Assembly (NCBI RefSeq): GCF_965248315.1
Contig: NZ_CBDFIX010000002.1
Coordinates: 3,844,001-3,908,000, forward strand
DNA length: 64,000 nt
Source of the DNA: Ulvibacterium sp965248315
GTDB taxonomy: Bacteria; Bacteroidota; Bacteroidia; Flavobacteriales; Flavobacteriaceae
Direction of reading: 5' to 3'
Below, in pieces: positions 18,347 through 26,420 of this stretch (within the stretch, counting starts at the first letter, position 1; each line of letters begins with the position of its first letter). A program made the translations under genes and the position numbers. Under the pieces are notes generated by a model. The model had not been told where the DNA came from and did no database searches. It worked only from the letters and a program-made list of their open reading frames with translations.

Positions 18347-19501
18347 ATGGACGTGCCCATACATATCGACTTTATAGCCATAATCATTATTCTCGGGATC
18401 TTTTTGGGGTTTTTTATTTCCTTTTTTATCATTAAGAAATCGTTAAGGAAAAACTTTCCCAATCTATTTATGGGTCTTTTTATTCTCTCCCTAGCGTTGG
18501 TTATGTTGGAGGGATGGTTAAACTATACTGGTTACATTTTCAAGTTTTTGTGGTTGTCCAATTTTTCCGAGCCCCTAAATTTTCTAATGGCCGCTTTACT
18601 TTATCTGTTTGTGGATGCGCAGCTAACTCCCAATAGAAAAAAAAGATATTGGCTACATTTCATTCCTTCAATACTTTGGTTTGGCATCTGTATGTTTTAT
18701 TTCCTACAGCCAGAAGAAGTCAAATACAATGACTCTATTGAGGTCATGCAATTGAATATTCCCAAGATCAGGGAAAACCCTCCATTTTCCGATGACCCGT
18801 TGGGAATCCGATCCTATGTCAATGTTTTAACGGGAATCTATTTTACCATTTACATTGCCCTAGGGTCAAGGAAGCTTGTATTAAAAGCGAAAGCTATGGA
18901 AGAGTCCTTAGCAAGGACCACAAACAAAACGCTCAAATCCGTACGCAACATCTCTTATCACGCATTGATAGTAGTTGTAATCTTCATACTGGTTAAGCTT
19001 TTATTTAAAAATGATGCCGGGGATTATTTTATCTTCCTCTATTTATCCTTTATGATCTTTATTACCACGGTACAAATCATGAACCGGTCCAACTATTACG
19101 ATGAAGTCTCTACTTTTTTGGAAGTGCCTATCCTGAAGTATAAAAAATCTTCTCTTGAGGAAGTCAAAAAAAATAATATCCTGGATGCCATTGTTTCCCA
19201 AATGGAAAATGAAAAGTACTATACTCGGAGTACCGCCTCGTTATCAGGATTGGCTAAGGCCATACATGAAACACCGCACCATGTTTCCCAAGTGATCAAC
19301 GAGAAACTTGGGCAGTCTTTTTTTGAACTTTTGGCTACCTACAGGGTTAGGGAAGCCATGGCCATCCTCAAAACGGATATGGGCAAAAAATTGACTATTG
19401 AAGAAGTGGCCGAGCGGGTAGGATACAATTCCAAATCGGCCTTTAATTCCGCATTTAAAAAGATTACTTCAGAAACCCCCTCTTCCTTTCGAGATTCTTA
19501 A
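18347..19501 (+). CDS. AraC-family regulator with membrane N-terminus
   Basis: The first 240 residues contain about six to seven hydrophobic helices (IDFIAIIIILGIFLGFFISF, then IFILVKLLF and YFIFLYLSFMIFITTV). The last 100 residues form an AraC/XylS double helix-turn-helix: ARLSGLA-like TASLSGLAKAIHETPHHVSQVIN, then the second HTH with LTIEEVAERVGYNSKSAFNSAFKKIT. The layout suggests a membrane-held regulator that senses a membrane or outside signal. This class is common in Bacteroidota. The acyltransferase gene 123 bp downstream is a plausible target. A small terminator-like hairpin follows its stop. Confidence 0.88.
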   Translation: MDVPIHIDFIAIIIILGIFLGFFISFFIIKKSLRKNFPNLFMGLFILSLALVMLEGWLNYTGYIFKFLWLSNFSEPLNFLMAALLYLFVDAQLTPNRKKRYWLHFIPSILWFGICMFYFLQPEEVKYNDSIEVMQLNIPKIRENPPFSDDPLGIRSYVNVLTGIYFTIYIALGSRKLVLKAKAMEESLARTTNKTLKSVRNISYHALIVVVIFILVKLLFKNDAGDYFIFLYLSFMIFITTVQIMNRSNYYDEVSTFLEVPILKYKKSSLEEVKKNNILDAIVSQMENEKYYTRSTASLSGLAKAIHETPHHVSQVINEKLGQSFFELLATYRVREAMAILKTDMGKKLTIEEVAERVGYNSKSAFNSAFKKITSETPSSFRDS

Positions 19502-19504
19502 CTA

Positions 19505-19526
19505 ACTGATAATCAGTATTTTTTTG
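19505..19526 (+). terminator. Likely terminator after the AraC-type gene
   Basis: ACTGAT and ATCAGT form a perfect 13-base palindrome around one A, just after the stop codon, and ATTTTTTTG follows. The stem is short, so strength is uncertain. Confidence 0.5.
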
Positions 19527-19623
19527 TGCTTCCCGATAAGGACGAACGCCGTACTTATAGGGGAAGTCGTTAGAAGGGTGGGTCGCATAATAGCTTTGTT
19601 ACATAATTAAAAAAAAGACTATT

Positions 19624-20811
19624 ATGGACACAAAAGTAACACCCAAAAAAACAAGAAAATATTTTGTTGATTGGCTGAGGATTGCCTTGATCATAAGTGT
19701 ATTCTTTTTCCATGTGGGTATGATTTTTAGGCCTGAACAATGGCATGTGAATAGCACAGAATCTTTTGCTTTTTTAGACCCGATAATGTGGTGGTTACAT
19801 ATATGGCGAATGCCACTGTTGTTTTTGGTATCGGGTATCGGTACGTTCTACGCCATTGGTCATAGAACCAGTTGGCAGTATGTAAAAGAGCGACTTAGAA
19901 GATTGTACATTCCGTTTACTTTCGGCTTCTTTACCTTGGTTCCTCTTATGGTCTATGTAGAACGCATAGATAAGTATGGCTCTTTGTGGAACTTTATCCC
20001 CCATATGTTTGATGGTGGCCCTTACCCGGCTGGAAACATTTCATGGCATCACCTATGGTTTATTTTATATCTACTTTTGATATCCTTACTGATCGCCCCA
20101 TTTTTAAACTATACCAGAAGCGGTCATTATAACATGATTAGAGGCAGGCTAATTCATATGGCATCTAAAAAAATGGGGTTGAACTTAGTCTTGCCGGTTA
20201 TCATTTTGTCCCAAATCTATTTGAGACAGTATTTCCCAGATAGTACTCACGCTCTAGCAAACGACTGGGCCTATTTTGTCTACTATCTATTATTCTTTTT
20301 AAGTGGATTTATGCTGTTTACCAGTGACAAGGTAATTGAGACGTTGGCCCAGCAGCGGCGGTTATATTTAGCCCAGACCCTCATTAGTAGCGCCATCTAC
20401 TTCCTTACCATTTATTTGATTGATAACGAAAGTGTTCGATATTACATATATATGGTGGGAAGTATTGTAACCGCTTGGTCCTGTGGGTTGACTGCCTTGG
20501 GATACTTCAAAAAGTACCTTGATCAGAACCATAGGTATAGAAAAGTATTAAATGAAGCCATTTATCCTTTTTATTTACTGCATCAACCCGCCCTGATTTT
20601 TGTGGGTTACGTTGTACTACAATGGGATATCTCCTATGGGGCACAGGCTGTTTTGATAACCCTACTCTCGTTGGTAGTCATCATTTTTTGTTATTGGTTC
20701 ATCATAAGACGGTTTAATGTCCTCAGAGTTGTCTTTGGTATGAAAACAAGATCAAAAAGACAAGTGTCTGCAATCGGTCAAATTGTAAAACCTCACGTAT
20801 TGAATAAATAA
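19624..20811 (+). CDS. Membrane acyltransferase, acyltransferase-3 family
   Basis: The 395-residue protein starts with the family opening YFVDWLRIALIISVFFFHVG (residues 13-32), with the conserved Arg and His of the active site, and has about ten membrane spans. HLWFILYLLLISLLIAPF near residue 140 is also typical. These enzymes acylate sugars, peptidoglycan, polysaccharides or small molecules using cytoplasmic acyl donors. A -7-like TAGCTTTG lies at 19591-19598, 26 bp before the start, with no convincing upstream element. The AraC-type regulator upstream may control it. The acceptor is unknown. Confidence 0.87.
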   Translation: MDTKVTPKKTRKYFVDWLRIALIISVFFFHVGMIFRPEQWHVNSTESFAFLDPIMWWLHIWRMPLLFLVSGIGTFYAIGHRTSWQYVKERLRRLYIPFTFGFFTLVPLMVYVERIDKYGSLWNFIPHMFDGGPYPAGNISWHHLWFILYLLLISLLIAPFLNYTRSGHYNMIRGRLIHMASKKMGLNLVLPVIILSQIYLRQYFPDSTHALANDWAYFVYYLLFFLSGFMLFTSDKVIETLAQQRRLYLAQTLISSAIYFLTIYLIDNESVRYYIYMVGSIVTAWSCGLTALGYFKKYLDQNHRYRKVLNEAIYPFYLLHQPALIFVGYVVLQWDISYGAQAVLITLLSLVVIIFCYWFIIRRFNVLRVVFGMKTRSKRQVSAIGQIVKPHVLNK

Positions 20812-21036
20812 CCGATCGCTCTGAAAATGCAAAAAAAGAAATTAACTGTTTAAAAGACCCTTCTAAAAGAAGGAAAATTGAACAGAAACGATTCGGTAAT
20901 TCGTTCGATTCTATACAATGTAAAAATGTTAAAGGCTTTGGAAACAATCATAAAGGATCATTAATCATTTCAATGTTGGATTTATTTTGAAATTATTACT
21001 TTCATCCAATCAATGTAAAACCCTAAAGTCCTGTAA

Positions 21037-21612
21037 ATGGAAGTCGGTCGACTCAATGAATCCATTGATAACTATAACAAGGGTTTAACCCAGAAATCTA
21101 GGGAAGGATTTGCCAAACTATGTGTTGAAAAGACCTTTTTGAAAGGCGACCTCTTGCTAAACCCCAACCAATCTGACAGCTGGGAATATATTCTGCTACA
21201 GGGTGTGGCCCGGACTTTTCTATTGAATACAGAAGGTGAAGATATTACACTTTCCTTTTTTGAGGATAAAGCCATTCTACCACCCTATGTAACCCGGACC
21301 AGGAATGGAAGGTCACTTTTGTATTGCGAAGCATTGACTCATTGTACTTTTGCACGTATGGACGCAAAAGCCTTTGAGGCCCTAATGGTGGAAAATCTAG
21401 AAATACGTGATTTTGGGAATATTGTATTACGCCAAGAGTTATTGCAAAAGGTAGATAAAGAGATTAGGATGGCCTCTTGGACCGCAAAAGCCCGTTTAGA
21501 GCAATTCCGAAAGGATTTTATCATGTTGGAAAACACTGTCCCCCACCCCATGATAGCCTCTTATCTAGGTATTACCAATGTTTCCCTAAGCCGGTTGCGA
21601 AAACAGCTCTAA
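21037..21612 (+). CDS. Crp/Fnr-family transcription regulator (stand-alone)
   Basis: The 191-residue protein has a cyclic-nucleotide-binding-like jelly roll in residues 25-130 (KGDLLLNPNQ, YILLQGVARTFLLN, ITLSFF) and a C-terminal helix-turn-helix (MIASYLGITNVSLSRLRKQL), where SLSRLR aligns with the recognition helix. The Arg-rich phosphate-binding cassette of true CRP is not evident, so the effector is probably not cAMP. This type is abundant in Flavobacteria and mostly unstudied. A small membrane protein and a lipoprotein hydrolase follow downstream. The targets are unknown. Confidence 0.85.
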   Translation: MEVGRLNESIDNYNKGLTQKSREGFAKLCVEKTFLKGDLLLNPNQSDSWEYILLQGVARTFLLNTEGEDITLSFFEDKAILPPYVTRTRNGRSLLYCEALTHCTFARMDAKAFEALMVENLEIRDFGNIVLRQELLQKVDKEIRMASWTAKARLEQFRKDFIMLENTVPHPMIASYLGITNVSLSRLRKQL

Positions 21613-21678
21613 ATTGTTTTTTATCATTTGTTAATGGAAGCCTTAGGTTACTTTCATTCCTTTGTGAAAAGCAAGATT

Positions 21679-22239
21679 ATGAAAAGCATACGAAGTATAA
21701 TAAATACCAATCTGGTAGGGAAAAGAGTTTTGTTCATTTTTCTTCTTTCAACGCTGGTCTATATTTTCATGATCAGTGTAACCATTCCACATGTAACCCA
21801 CTATGCACAAGGTATGCTACTATTGGATATGATGCCCATGGGCTATGATTTTGAATATGTTCAGGCTCTGTTCAATTCTCTGGGTAAATCGGGAAGGCAG
21901 GCCTATCTCTATCGCCAGATTCCCGTAGATATGGTTTACCCATTTCTTTTTGCCTATAGCTATAGCCTAGTACTTGCCTATTTTTTAAAAAAGCTGAACA
22001 AATTGGAAGGACCGTTTTTCTATTTCTGTTTACTGCCTTTTATTGCAGGATTGGCGGACTATGCGGAGAATTTCGGTGTAGTGGTGTTGTTAACAAATCA
22101 TCCGGATTTTTCAATACTTTCCGTAACAATAACCCGTATTTTCAGTCTTATAAAAAGTTGTATTACCACAATATTTTTTTTAGTCTTAATCTGGATACTT
22201 ATCCTAGTTGCATTTAAATTCATAAACAAAAAGAAATGA
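21679..22239 (+). CDS. Small four-span membrane protein, unknown function
   Basis: I start at 21679 (MKSIRSIINTNLVGK), which places the basic residues just before the first span; the in-frame ATG at 21628 adds an unlikely extension. Four hydrophobic stretches are visible: VLFIFLLSTLVYIFMISV, MVYPFLFAYSYSLVLAYFL, FFYFCLLPFIAGLADYAEN, and the C-terminal FFLVLIWILILVAFKF. The acidic pair DYAEN in the third span is notable. The stop overlaps the start of the next gene (ATGA), so the two are translationally coupled. I do not recognise a known family function. Confidence 0.7.
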   Translation: MKSIRSIINTNLVGKRVLFIFLLSTLVYIFMISVTIPHVTHYAQGMLLLDMMPMGYDFEYVQALFNSLGKSGRQAYLYRQIPVDMVYPFLFAYSYSLVLAYFLKKLNKLEGPFFYFCLLPFIAGLADYAENFGVVVLLTNHPDFSILSVTITRIFSLIKSCITTIFFLVLIWILILVAFKFINKKK

Positions 22240-23522
22240 AAATACTTTTTACCTTATTTATAACAGCCGCATTGGTTTCTTGTGGGCCAAAATCAAAGAA
22301 AAAAGAAGCGGACAAACAAGGAACATTTAGCGGTGTTTTTACATATGGAAATTTTTCGGACATAATCTCTTTTGAAATTCAAAAAGATTCAGCTGATTGG
22401 AAAGTGTTTTTTACAAGTCTCGAACAAAATGCCGTTAGTATACCTGCGCGACAAGTAGAAATAAATGAAGATTCGATAAACTTCGTACTCCAGAGCGATC
22501 GATACACCTACAGTTTTAAAAACAAATGGACGGCTAATTTTGATGAACTTTCCGGAACACTGCTTGTAGATACCCTTAAAACAAAATATGCTCTAAAAAG
22601 AGACTCCAAAAATAATGGAAACGGATTAACGGCAGAAGAAACAATTTTCACATCAAATGGATTACAAATTGGTGGAACCCTATGGCAACCCGCCCAATCC
22701 AATGGGGAGGCCATAGTATTTATTTCTTCTTCAGGTGGGGCGGATCGCAGCGCTTCCAGGGCAGAGGCTATTCATTTTTCCAAAATAGGATATACCACAT
22801 TTCATTATGACAAAAGGGGAACCGGGGTATCCGAAGGAAATTGGCAAGCTGCCACTATGGAGGAACTATTATCTGATGATATCCATGCCATCCAATACTT
22901 TTCAGAGCGAACAAGTATACCATTATCCAAAATCGGAATTAAGGGCAGTAGTCAAGGGAGCGCCAAAATACCTTATATTCTGAACGATGTTCCTGAGCTA
23001 AAGTATGGTATAGTGGTAAGCTGTCCCGGAAGTACGTTGCTTGAAAGTGATTTGAATTACTGGAAAAATAGAAATCATCAGGTTTTTGGAGAAGACTTGG
23101 AAAGTGCGGCCGAGCTACAAGGAAAGGTTTTTGAACACATTGCGGGCAAAATATCCAGAAAAGACTTGGAGAAAGCCCTGAAAAGTGAAAAAAATGAGTC
23201 ATGGTCCGGTGATATCTGGGTGCCCAATTTAGACGAAGTCGAGGTAGATAAAAAGTTGCTATACAGCCCTGTTCCCCATTTTCAGAAAACACAACAACCC
23301 TTGCTAGTCATTCAAGGTACTGCAGATGAAATCATTCCCCTTAATAGTCATAAAATCATTGTAGAAGCTTTGGAAGAAGCCCAAAACGACCGCTATGAAA
23401 TACTACTGCTGAAAGACGCCAACCATGCCGTGAACTATGTTGGACGAACAGATTTTCCATACTGGCCCAAATTACATCCGGAGTATCTACCGTCCGTTGA
23501 AAAATGGTTAAAAGCACGCTAA
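22236..23522 (+). CDS. Alpha/beta-hydrolase lipoprotein
   Basis: The 428-residue protein begins with a lipoprotein signal (lipobox LVSC, Cys16). After a beta-rich region of about 110 residues, the alpha/beta-hydrolase domain shows FISSSGGADRS as oxyanion region, YDKRGTGVSEG, the nucleophile elbow GSSQGS near residue 235, GTADEIIP near 372 with the acid, and DANHAVNY near 395 with the catalytic His. The catalytic triad looks complete. It probably hydrolyses an ester or peptide on the periplasmic side of the envelope. It overlaps the membrane protein gene by 4 bp. Confidence 0.85.
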   Translation: MKILFTLFITAALVSCGPKSKKKEADKQGTFSGVFTYGNFSDIISFEIQKDSADWKVFFTSLEQNAVSIPARQVEINEDSINFVLQSDRYTYSFKNKWTANFDELSGTLLVDTLKTKYALKRDSKNNGNGLTAEETIFTSNGLQIGGTLWQPAQSNGEAIVFISSSGGADRSASRAEAIHFSKIGYTTFHYDKRGTGVSEGNWQAATMEELLSDDIHAIQYFSERTSIPLSKIGIKGSSQGSAKIPYILNDVPELKYGIVVSCPGSTLLESDLNYWKNRNHQVFGEDLESAAELQGKVFEHIAGKISRKDLEKALKSEKNESWSGDIWVPNLDEVEVDKKLLYSPVPHFQKTQQPLLVIQGTADEIIPLNSHKIIVEALEEAQNDRYEILLLKDANHAVNYVGRTDFPYWPKLHPEYLPSVEKWLKAR

Positions 23523-23588
23523 GGCAAATGCAGTCGAAAGAAAATTCTTGAGCTTCCTTCAAAGCTTCATAATAAATTTCCAACTTTA

Positions 23589-23615
23589 TGTCCCATTCAA
23601 AGACATTGGATCGTC
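23589..23615 (+). promoter_or_regulatory. Candidate ECF sigma promoter for the DGPF gene
   Basis: TGTCCC at 23589-23594 is followed after 17 bp by CGTC at 23612-23615, and the DGPF start codon lies 35 bp further on. TGTC and CGTC are the core -35 and -10 elements recognised by several ECF sigma groups, including those linked to this type of gene pair. The link to the sigma factor encoded at 24135 is inference. Confidence 0.5.
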
Positions 23616-23649
23616 TCTCAAATAGATAACAAACAAAATTATAGGAATT

Positions 23650-23997
23650 ATGAATGAATTTATGATGATTTTCAGAACCGAAAATGCCGACAATTCGGCC
23701 CGTACCCCTGAGGAAATGCAGGAGGTAATGCAAATCTGGCAAGATTGGATAGGAGGAATTGCCGCCCAGGGAAAATTTGTGGCCACCAATGCCTTGGGGA
23801 CACAAGGAAAAACCGTAACCTCGGACGGTGTAGTAACGGATGGGCCTTATGCGGAACTTAAGGAAATAGTGGGAGGATATATCATTGTAAAGGCAAATGA
23901 TCTGGATGAGGCCTTTAAACTATCCGAAGGATGTCCCATTCTTTCTATTCCGACAGGAAAAGTTGAAGTCCGTGATGTGATGGTTTTTAATACATAA
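23650..23997 (+). CDS. YCII-related (DGPF) protein
   Basis: The 115-residue protein has the DGPF/YCII pattern: MNEFMMIFRTENA at the start, EEMQEVMQIWQDWIGG, then VVTDGPYAELKEIVGGYIIVKANDLDEA (residues 71-98) and a closing strand with GKVEVRDV. The DGP of VTDGPYAE is the family's namesake motif. The fold is a small ferredoxin-like barrel with a probable active-site His or Asp in some relatives. Genes of this kind almost always sit beside ECF42-type sigma factors, as here. The role of these proteins is still unclear. Confidence 0.88.
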   Translation: MNEFMMIFRTENADNSARTPEEMQEVMQIWQDWIGGIAAQGKFVATNALGTQGKTVTSDGVVTDGPYAELKEIVGGYIIVKANDLDEAFKLSEGCPILSIPTGKVEVRDVMVFNT

Positions 23998-24005
23998 TTT
24001 TTAAG

Positions 24006-24116
24006 CGTCATTGCAAATGTTCTTTAGGGAACTGAACATGGGATATTTTTGTATACCGTGTTATGCCAATAGATTGCTCTTTCGAGCAGCCTAAAACTAG
24101 TTTTTTTGCAATGACG
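24006..24116. repeat. Extragenic inverted-repeat element between DGPF and sigma genes
   Basis: CGTCATTGCAAA at 24006-24017 is a perfect 12-base inverted match of TTTGCAATGACG at 24105-24116. The 111-bp unit contains AGATTGCT and other traces like those in extragenic CGTCATTGC palindromes found in many bacterial genomes. I see no coding capacity. It is probably a decayed repeat or miniature element dropped into the spacer of the pair. No target-site duplication is clear. Confidence 0.6.
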
Positions 24117-24134
24117 TTTTATGTTTTTTAATTC

Positions 24135-25373
24135 ATGCCGACCAGAGAACTTATACCCCATTTGTTCCGTACCGAATTCAGTAAAATTGTTTCGGTGCTA
24201 TGTAAGACCTTTGGTCTTTCAAATATCCAGCTTGCCGAGGATCTGGTCAGCGAGACCTTTCTAAAGGCTTCCGAAACTTGGGGAATGAAGGGAGTTCCCG
24301 ATAATCCCACTGCATGGTTGTATACCGTTGCCAAAAACAAGGCACGTGATACCTTTAAGCGGGAGAAAATATTCCGGGAAAAAATAAAGCCTGAGTTATC
24401 ACATAAAACCCATGTCTCCCAAGCTATTGAAATAGACCTGTCCGATTCCAACATTCAGGATAGCCAGCTCAAAATGATATTTGCCATTTGCAATCCGGTC
24501 ATATCTTCCGAAGCCCAAATTGCCCTGGCCTTGCGGATATTATGCGGATTTGGGGTAGCGGAAATTGCGGGAGCCTTCTTAAGTAACCCGGAAACTATTA
24601 ACAAGAGATTGTACAGGGCCAAGGAAAAAATTCGCCAACATCAGGTAGATCTGACCATGCCCGATTCCGGTCATTTAAAAAACCGATTACAAAATGTACT
24701 TTTGGTACTATATCTGCTTTTTAATGAAGGCTATTACTCCGTTAGTTCGGAGAAACGTCTTCGTAAGGAGCTTTGTTTGGAGGCAATGCGCTTAAATTAC
24801 ATGCTATTGAATTCCAAGTTGACCAACTTACCCCAGACCAATGCGCTGATGGCCTTGTTCTGTTTTCATTCCTCAAGGTTCGAGGCGCGGATGGACGAAA
24901 AGGGGGCACAAATTGTTTACGCAGACCAGAACGAATCCGTATGGGACAAGGAACTTGTTAAAAAAGGGGTTTTATTTTTAAGCCGTTCGAGAAATGGGGA
25001 CGAAATAACCAAATATCATTTGGAGGCTATAATTGCTTATTGGCATACCCGAAGCAAAATGGATCCAAAAGAAAAATGGGAAAACATTTTGCGGATTTAC
25101 AACAGATTGTTACAAATTGAATATTCTCCAATGGCGGCCCTAAATCGGACGTATGCCCTGGCCAGGGCCAGAAGCAAGAAAGAGGCTATTAAGGAGGCCC
25201 TAAAAATAGATTTGAAGCAAAACCATTTATACCATCTGTTGCTGGCCGAACTCTACTCAGGTTCCGATAAGGATAAGCAAAGGGATCACTTGCAAAGGGC
25301 GGCGGCTCTAAAAACTACGGAAAACGAACGGGAATGGATTCTTAAAAAATTAGAAAGTATTCGCAAGGGGTAA
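24135..25373 (+). CDS. ECF RNA polymerase sigma factor, ECF42 type with long C-terminal extension
   Basis: Residues 1-85 form sigma region 2 (LAEDLVSETFLKASETW, then WLYTVAKNKARDTFKREK). Residues 110-165 form region 4 (LALRILCGFGVAEIAGAFLSNPETINKRLYRAKEKIR). The extra 240 residues are a helical, TPR-like domain (LFNEGYYSVSS, then AALNRTYALARARSKKEAI, a hallmark near residue 335), which in the ECF42 group is needed for activity in place of an anti-sigma factor. The DGPF neighbour supports the group. It lies 138 bp after that gene and would be transcribed from the same or its own promoter. The signal is unknown. Confidence 0.9.
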   Translation: MPTRELIPHLFRTEFSKIVSVLCKTFGLSNIQLAEDLVSETFLKASETWGMKGVPDNPTAWLYTVAKNKARDTFKREKIFREKIKPELSHKTHVSQAIEIDLSDSNIQDSQLKMIFAICNPVISSEAQIALALRILCGFGVAEIAGAFLSNPETINKRLYRAKEKIRQHQVDLTMPDSGHLKNRLQNVLLVLYLLFNEGYYSVSSEKRLRKELCLEAMRLNYMLLNSKLTNLPQTNALMALFCFHSSRFEARMDEKGAQIVYADQNESVWDKELVKKGVLFLSRSRNGDEITKYHLEAIIAYWHTRSKMDPKEKWENILRIYNRLLQIEYSPMAALNRTYALARARSKKEAIKEALKIDLKQNHLYHLLLAELYSGSDKDKQRDHLQRAAALKTTENEREWILKKLESIRKG

Positions 25374-25410
25374 GATTAAGAAAATGGAATAACCTAAAAT
25401 AGATAATATC

Positions 25411-25782
25411 ATGGCTTATGACGAATTTTTAGCTGACCGCGCCCGACAGGTCCTAAAACAGAAATCTGTTCATTTTGAGGAAAAGAAAATGATGGGTGGC
25501 CTGTGTTTTATGGTCCATGAAAAAATGTGTTTCGGTCTGGACACGGACAAAAAAACCGATGCACCTCGATTGATGTGCCGGGTCGGAGACCTAAATTATG
25601 AAAGGGCTTTGCAAAGACCGCATTGCAGCCAGATGGACTTTACAGGGCGTGTTATGAAAGGCTATGTTTATGTTTCGGCAGAGGGCATCGATACCGATAA
25701 GGAATTGGACTATTGGATCCAACTATGTCTGGACTTCAATCCCTTGGCCAAAAGCAGTAAAAAAAGGGCTAAAAAGAAATAG
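25411..25782 (+). CDS. TfoX/Sxy N-terminal-domain protein
   Basis: This 123-residue protein has the TfoX_N pattern: DRARQVL near residue 10, VHFEEKKMMGGLCFMVHEKMCFGL near 22-45, then LMCRVGDLNYERAL and the closing GYVYVSAEGI; the tail is Lys-rich. In other bacteria, TfoX/Sxy proteins act in competence regulation, but the many single-domain forms like this one have no proven role. It follows the sigma gene by 37 bp. Family call firm. Confidence 0.82.
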   Translation: MAYDEFLADRARQVLKQKSVHFEEKKMMGGLCFMVHEKMCFGLDTDKKTDAPRLMCRVGDLNYERALQRPHCSQMDFTGRVMKGYVYVSAEGIDTDKELDYWIQLCLDFNPLAKSSKKRAKKK

Positions 25783-25813
25783 GCAGTAGTTCATATTTTG
25801 TGATGGCCGTTTG

Positions 25814-25862
25814 GCTATTCATCATTTCAATGATGCTCCCATTGTAGCGAATAGCTATTTTT
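25814..25862 (+). terminator. Structured terminator after the TfoX-like gene
   Basis: GCTATTC (25814-25820) pairs with GAATAGC (25849-25855); inside, ATCAT pairs with ATGAT and GCT with AGC, giving a three-way-junction shape. TATTTTTG follows. A terminator is the simplest reading; a structured RNA is possible. Confidence 0.5.
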
Positions 25863-25974
25863 GAGTTCATTGAACGGTAAGAAAAGTGGTTTTTGTTTTT
25901 ATATCTCATTAAAAATGAGTATATTATAATTCTACAACCCTGCCTTATCCGAGGGCAGACAACAACTTTTCGCC

Positions 25975-26397
25975 ATGGGAACGATTAAAACCTTAAACAA
26001 ATGGGCGAATGCCCATACCTATTATCCACTTGATCTTTTACGTGTTGCCTTGGGAGTTTTCCTTTTTATGAAAGGCATCGATTTTATGTCCAACCTGCAA
26101 CAAATGGAAGAAGTTATTAAACCCTTTGAAAATATGCCCGGGGGTATGTTGATATTGCATTATGTGGCCCCGGCACATTTTGTCGGGGGATTCTTGATAG
26201 TCGTGGGACTACTCACCCGATGGGCGGTCATTGCCCAGTTGCCCATTTTGATCGGTGCCATATTGGTCAACTTTTTGGGAGAAATGAACGCAACAAACCT
26301 TATTCTGGCTTCCGTTGTGTTCTTGATTTGCCTATTTTTTGTGTTTTACGGTTCCGGTAAACATTCTGCCGATTACTACCTAAAAATGCAGAAGTAA
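25975..26397 (+). CDS. DoxX-family membrane protein
   Basis: The 140-residue protein has four hydrophobic helices and the DoxX opening YPLDLLRVALGVFLFMKGIDFM, with FVGGFLIVVGLLTRWAVIAQ in the middle, typical of the family. DoxX proteins are membrane subunits of unclear role, linked in some species to oxidative stress or to quinone-dependent enzymes. The gene is convergent with the TonB receptor gene, whose stop is 24 bp away. A second DoxX protein is encoded at 60960 in the stress island. Confidence 0.85.
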   Translation: MGTIKTLNKWANAHTYYPLDLLRVALGVFLFMKGIDFMSNLQQMEEVIKPFENMPGGMLILHYVAPAHFVGGFLIVVGLLTRWAVIAQLPILIGAILVNFLGEMNATNLILASVVFLICLFFVFYGSGKHSADYYLKMQK

Positions 26398-26420
26398 ATT
26401 GACTTTGCTTCCATTGAAGG

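Noticed and set aside
19505..19517. ACTGATAATCAGT palindrome as a binding box
   Set aside because: It has TGAT and ATCA halves but only one base between them, and it is followed by a T run just after a stop codon, so a terminator fits better.
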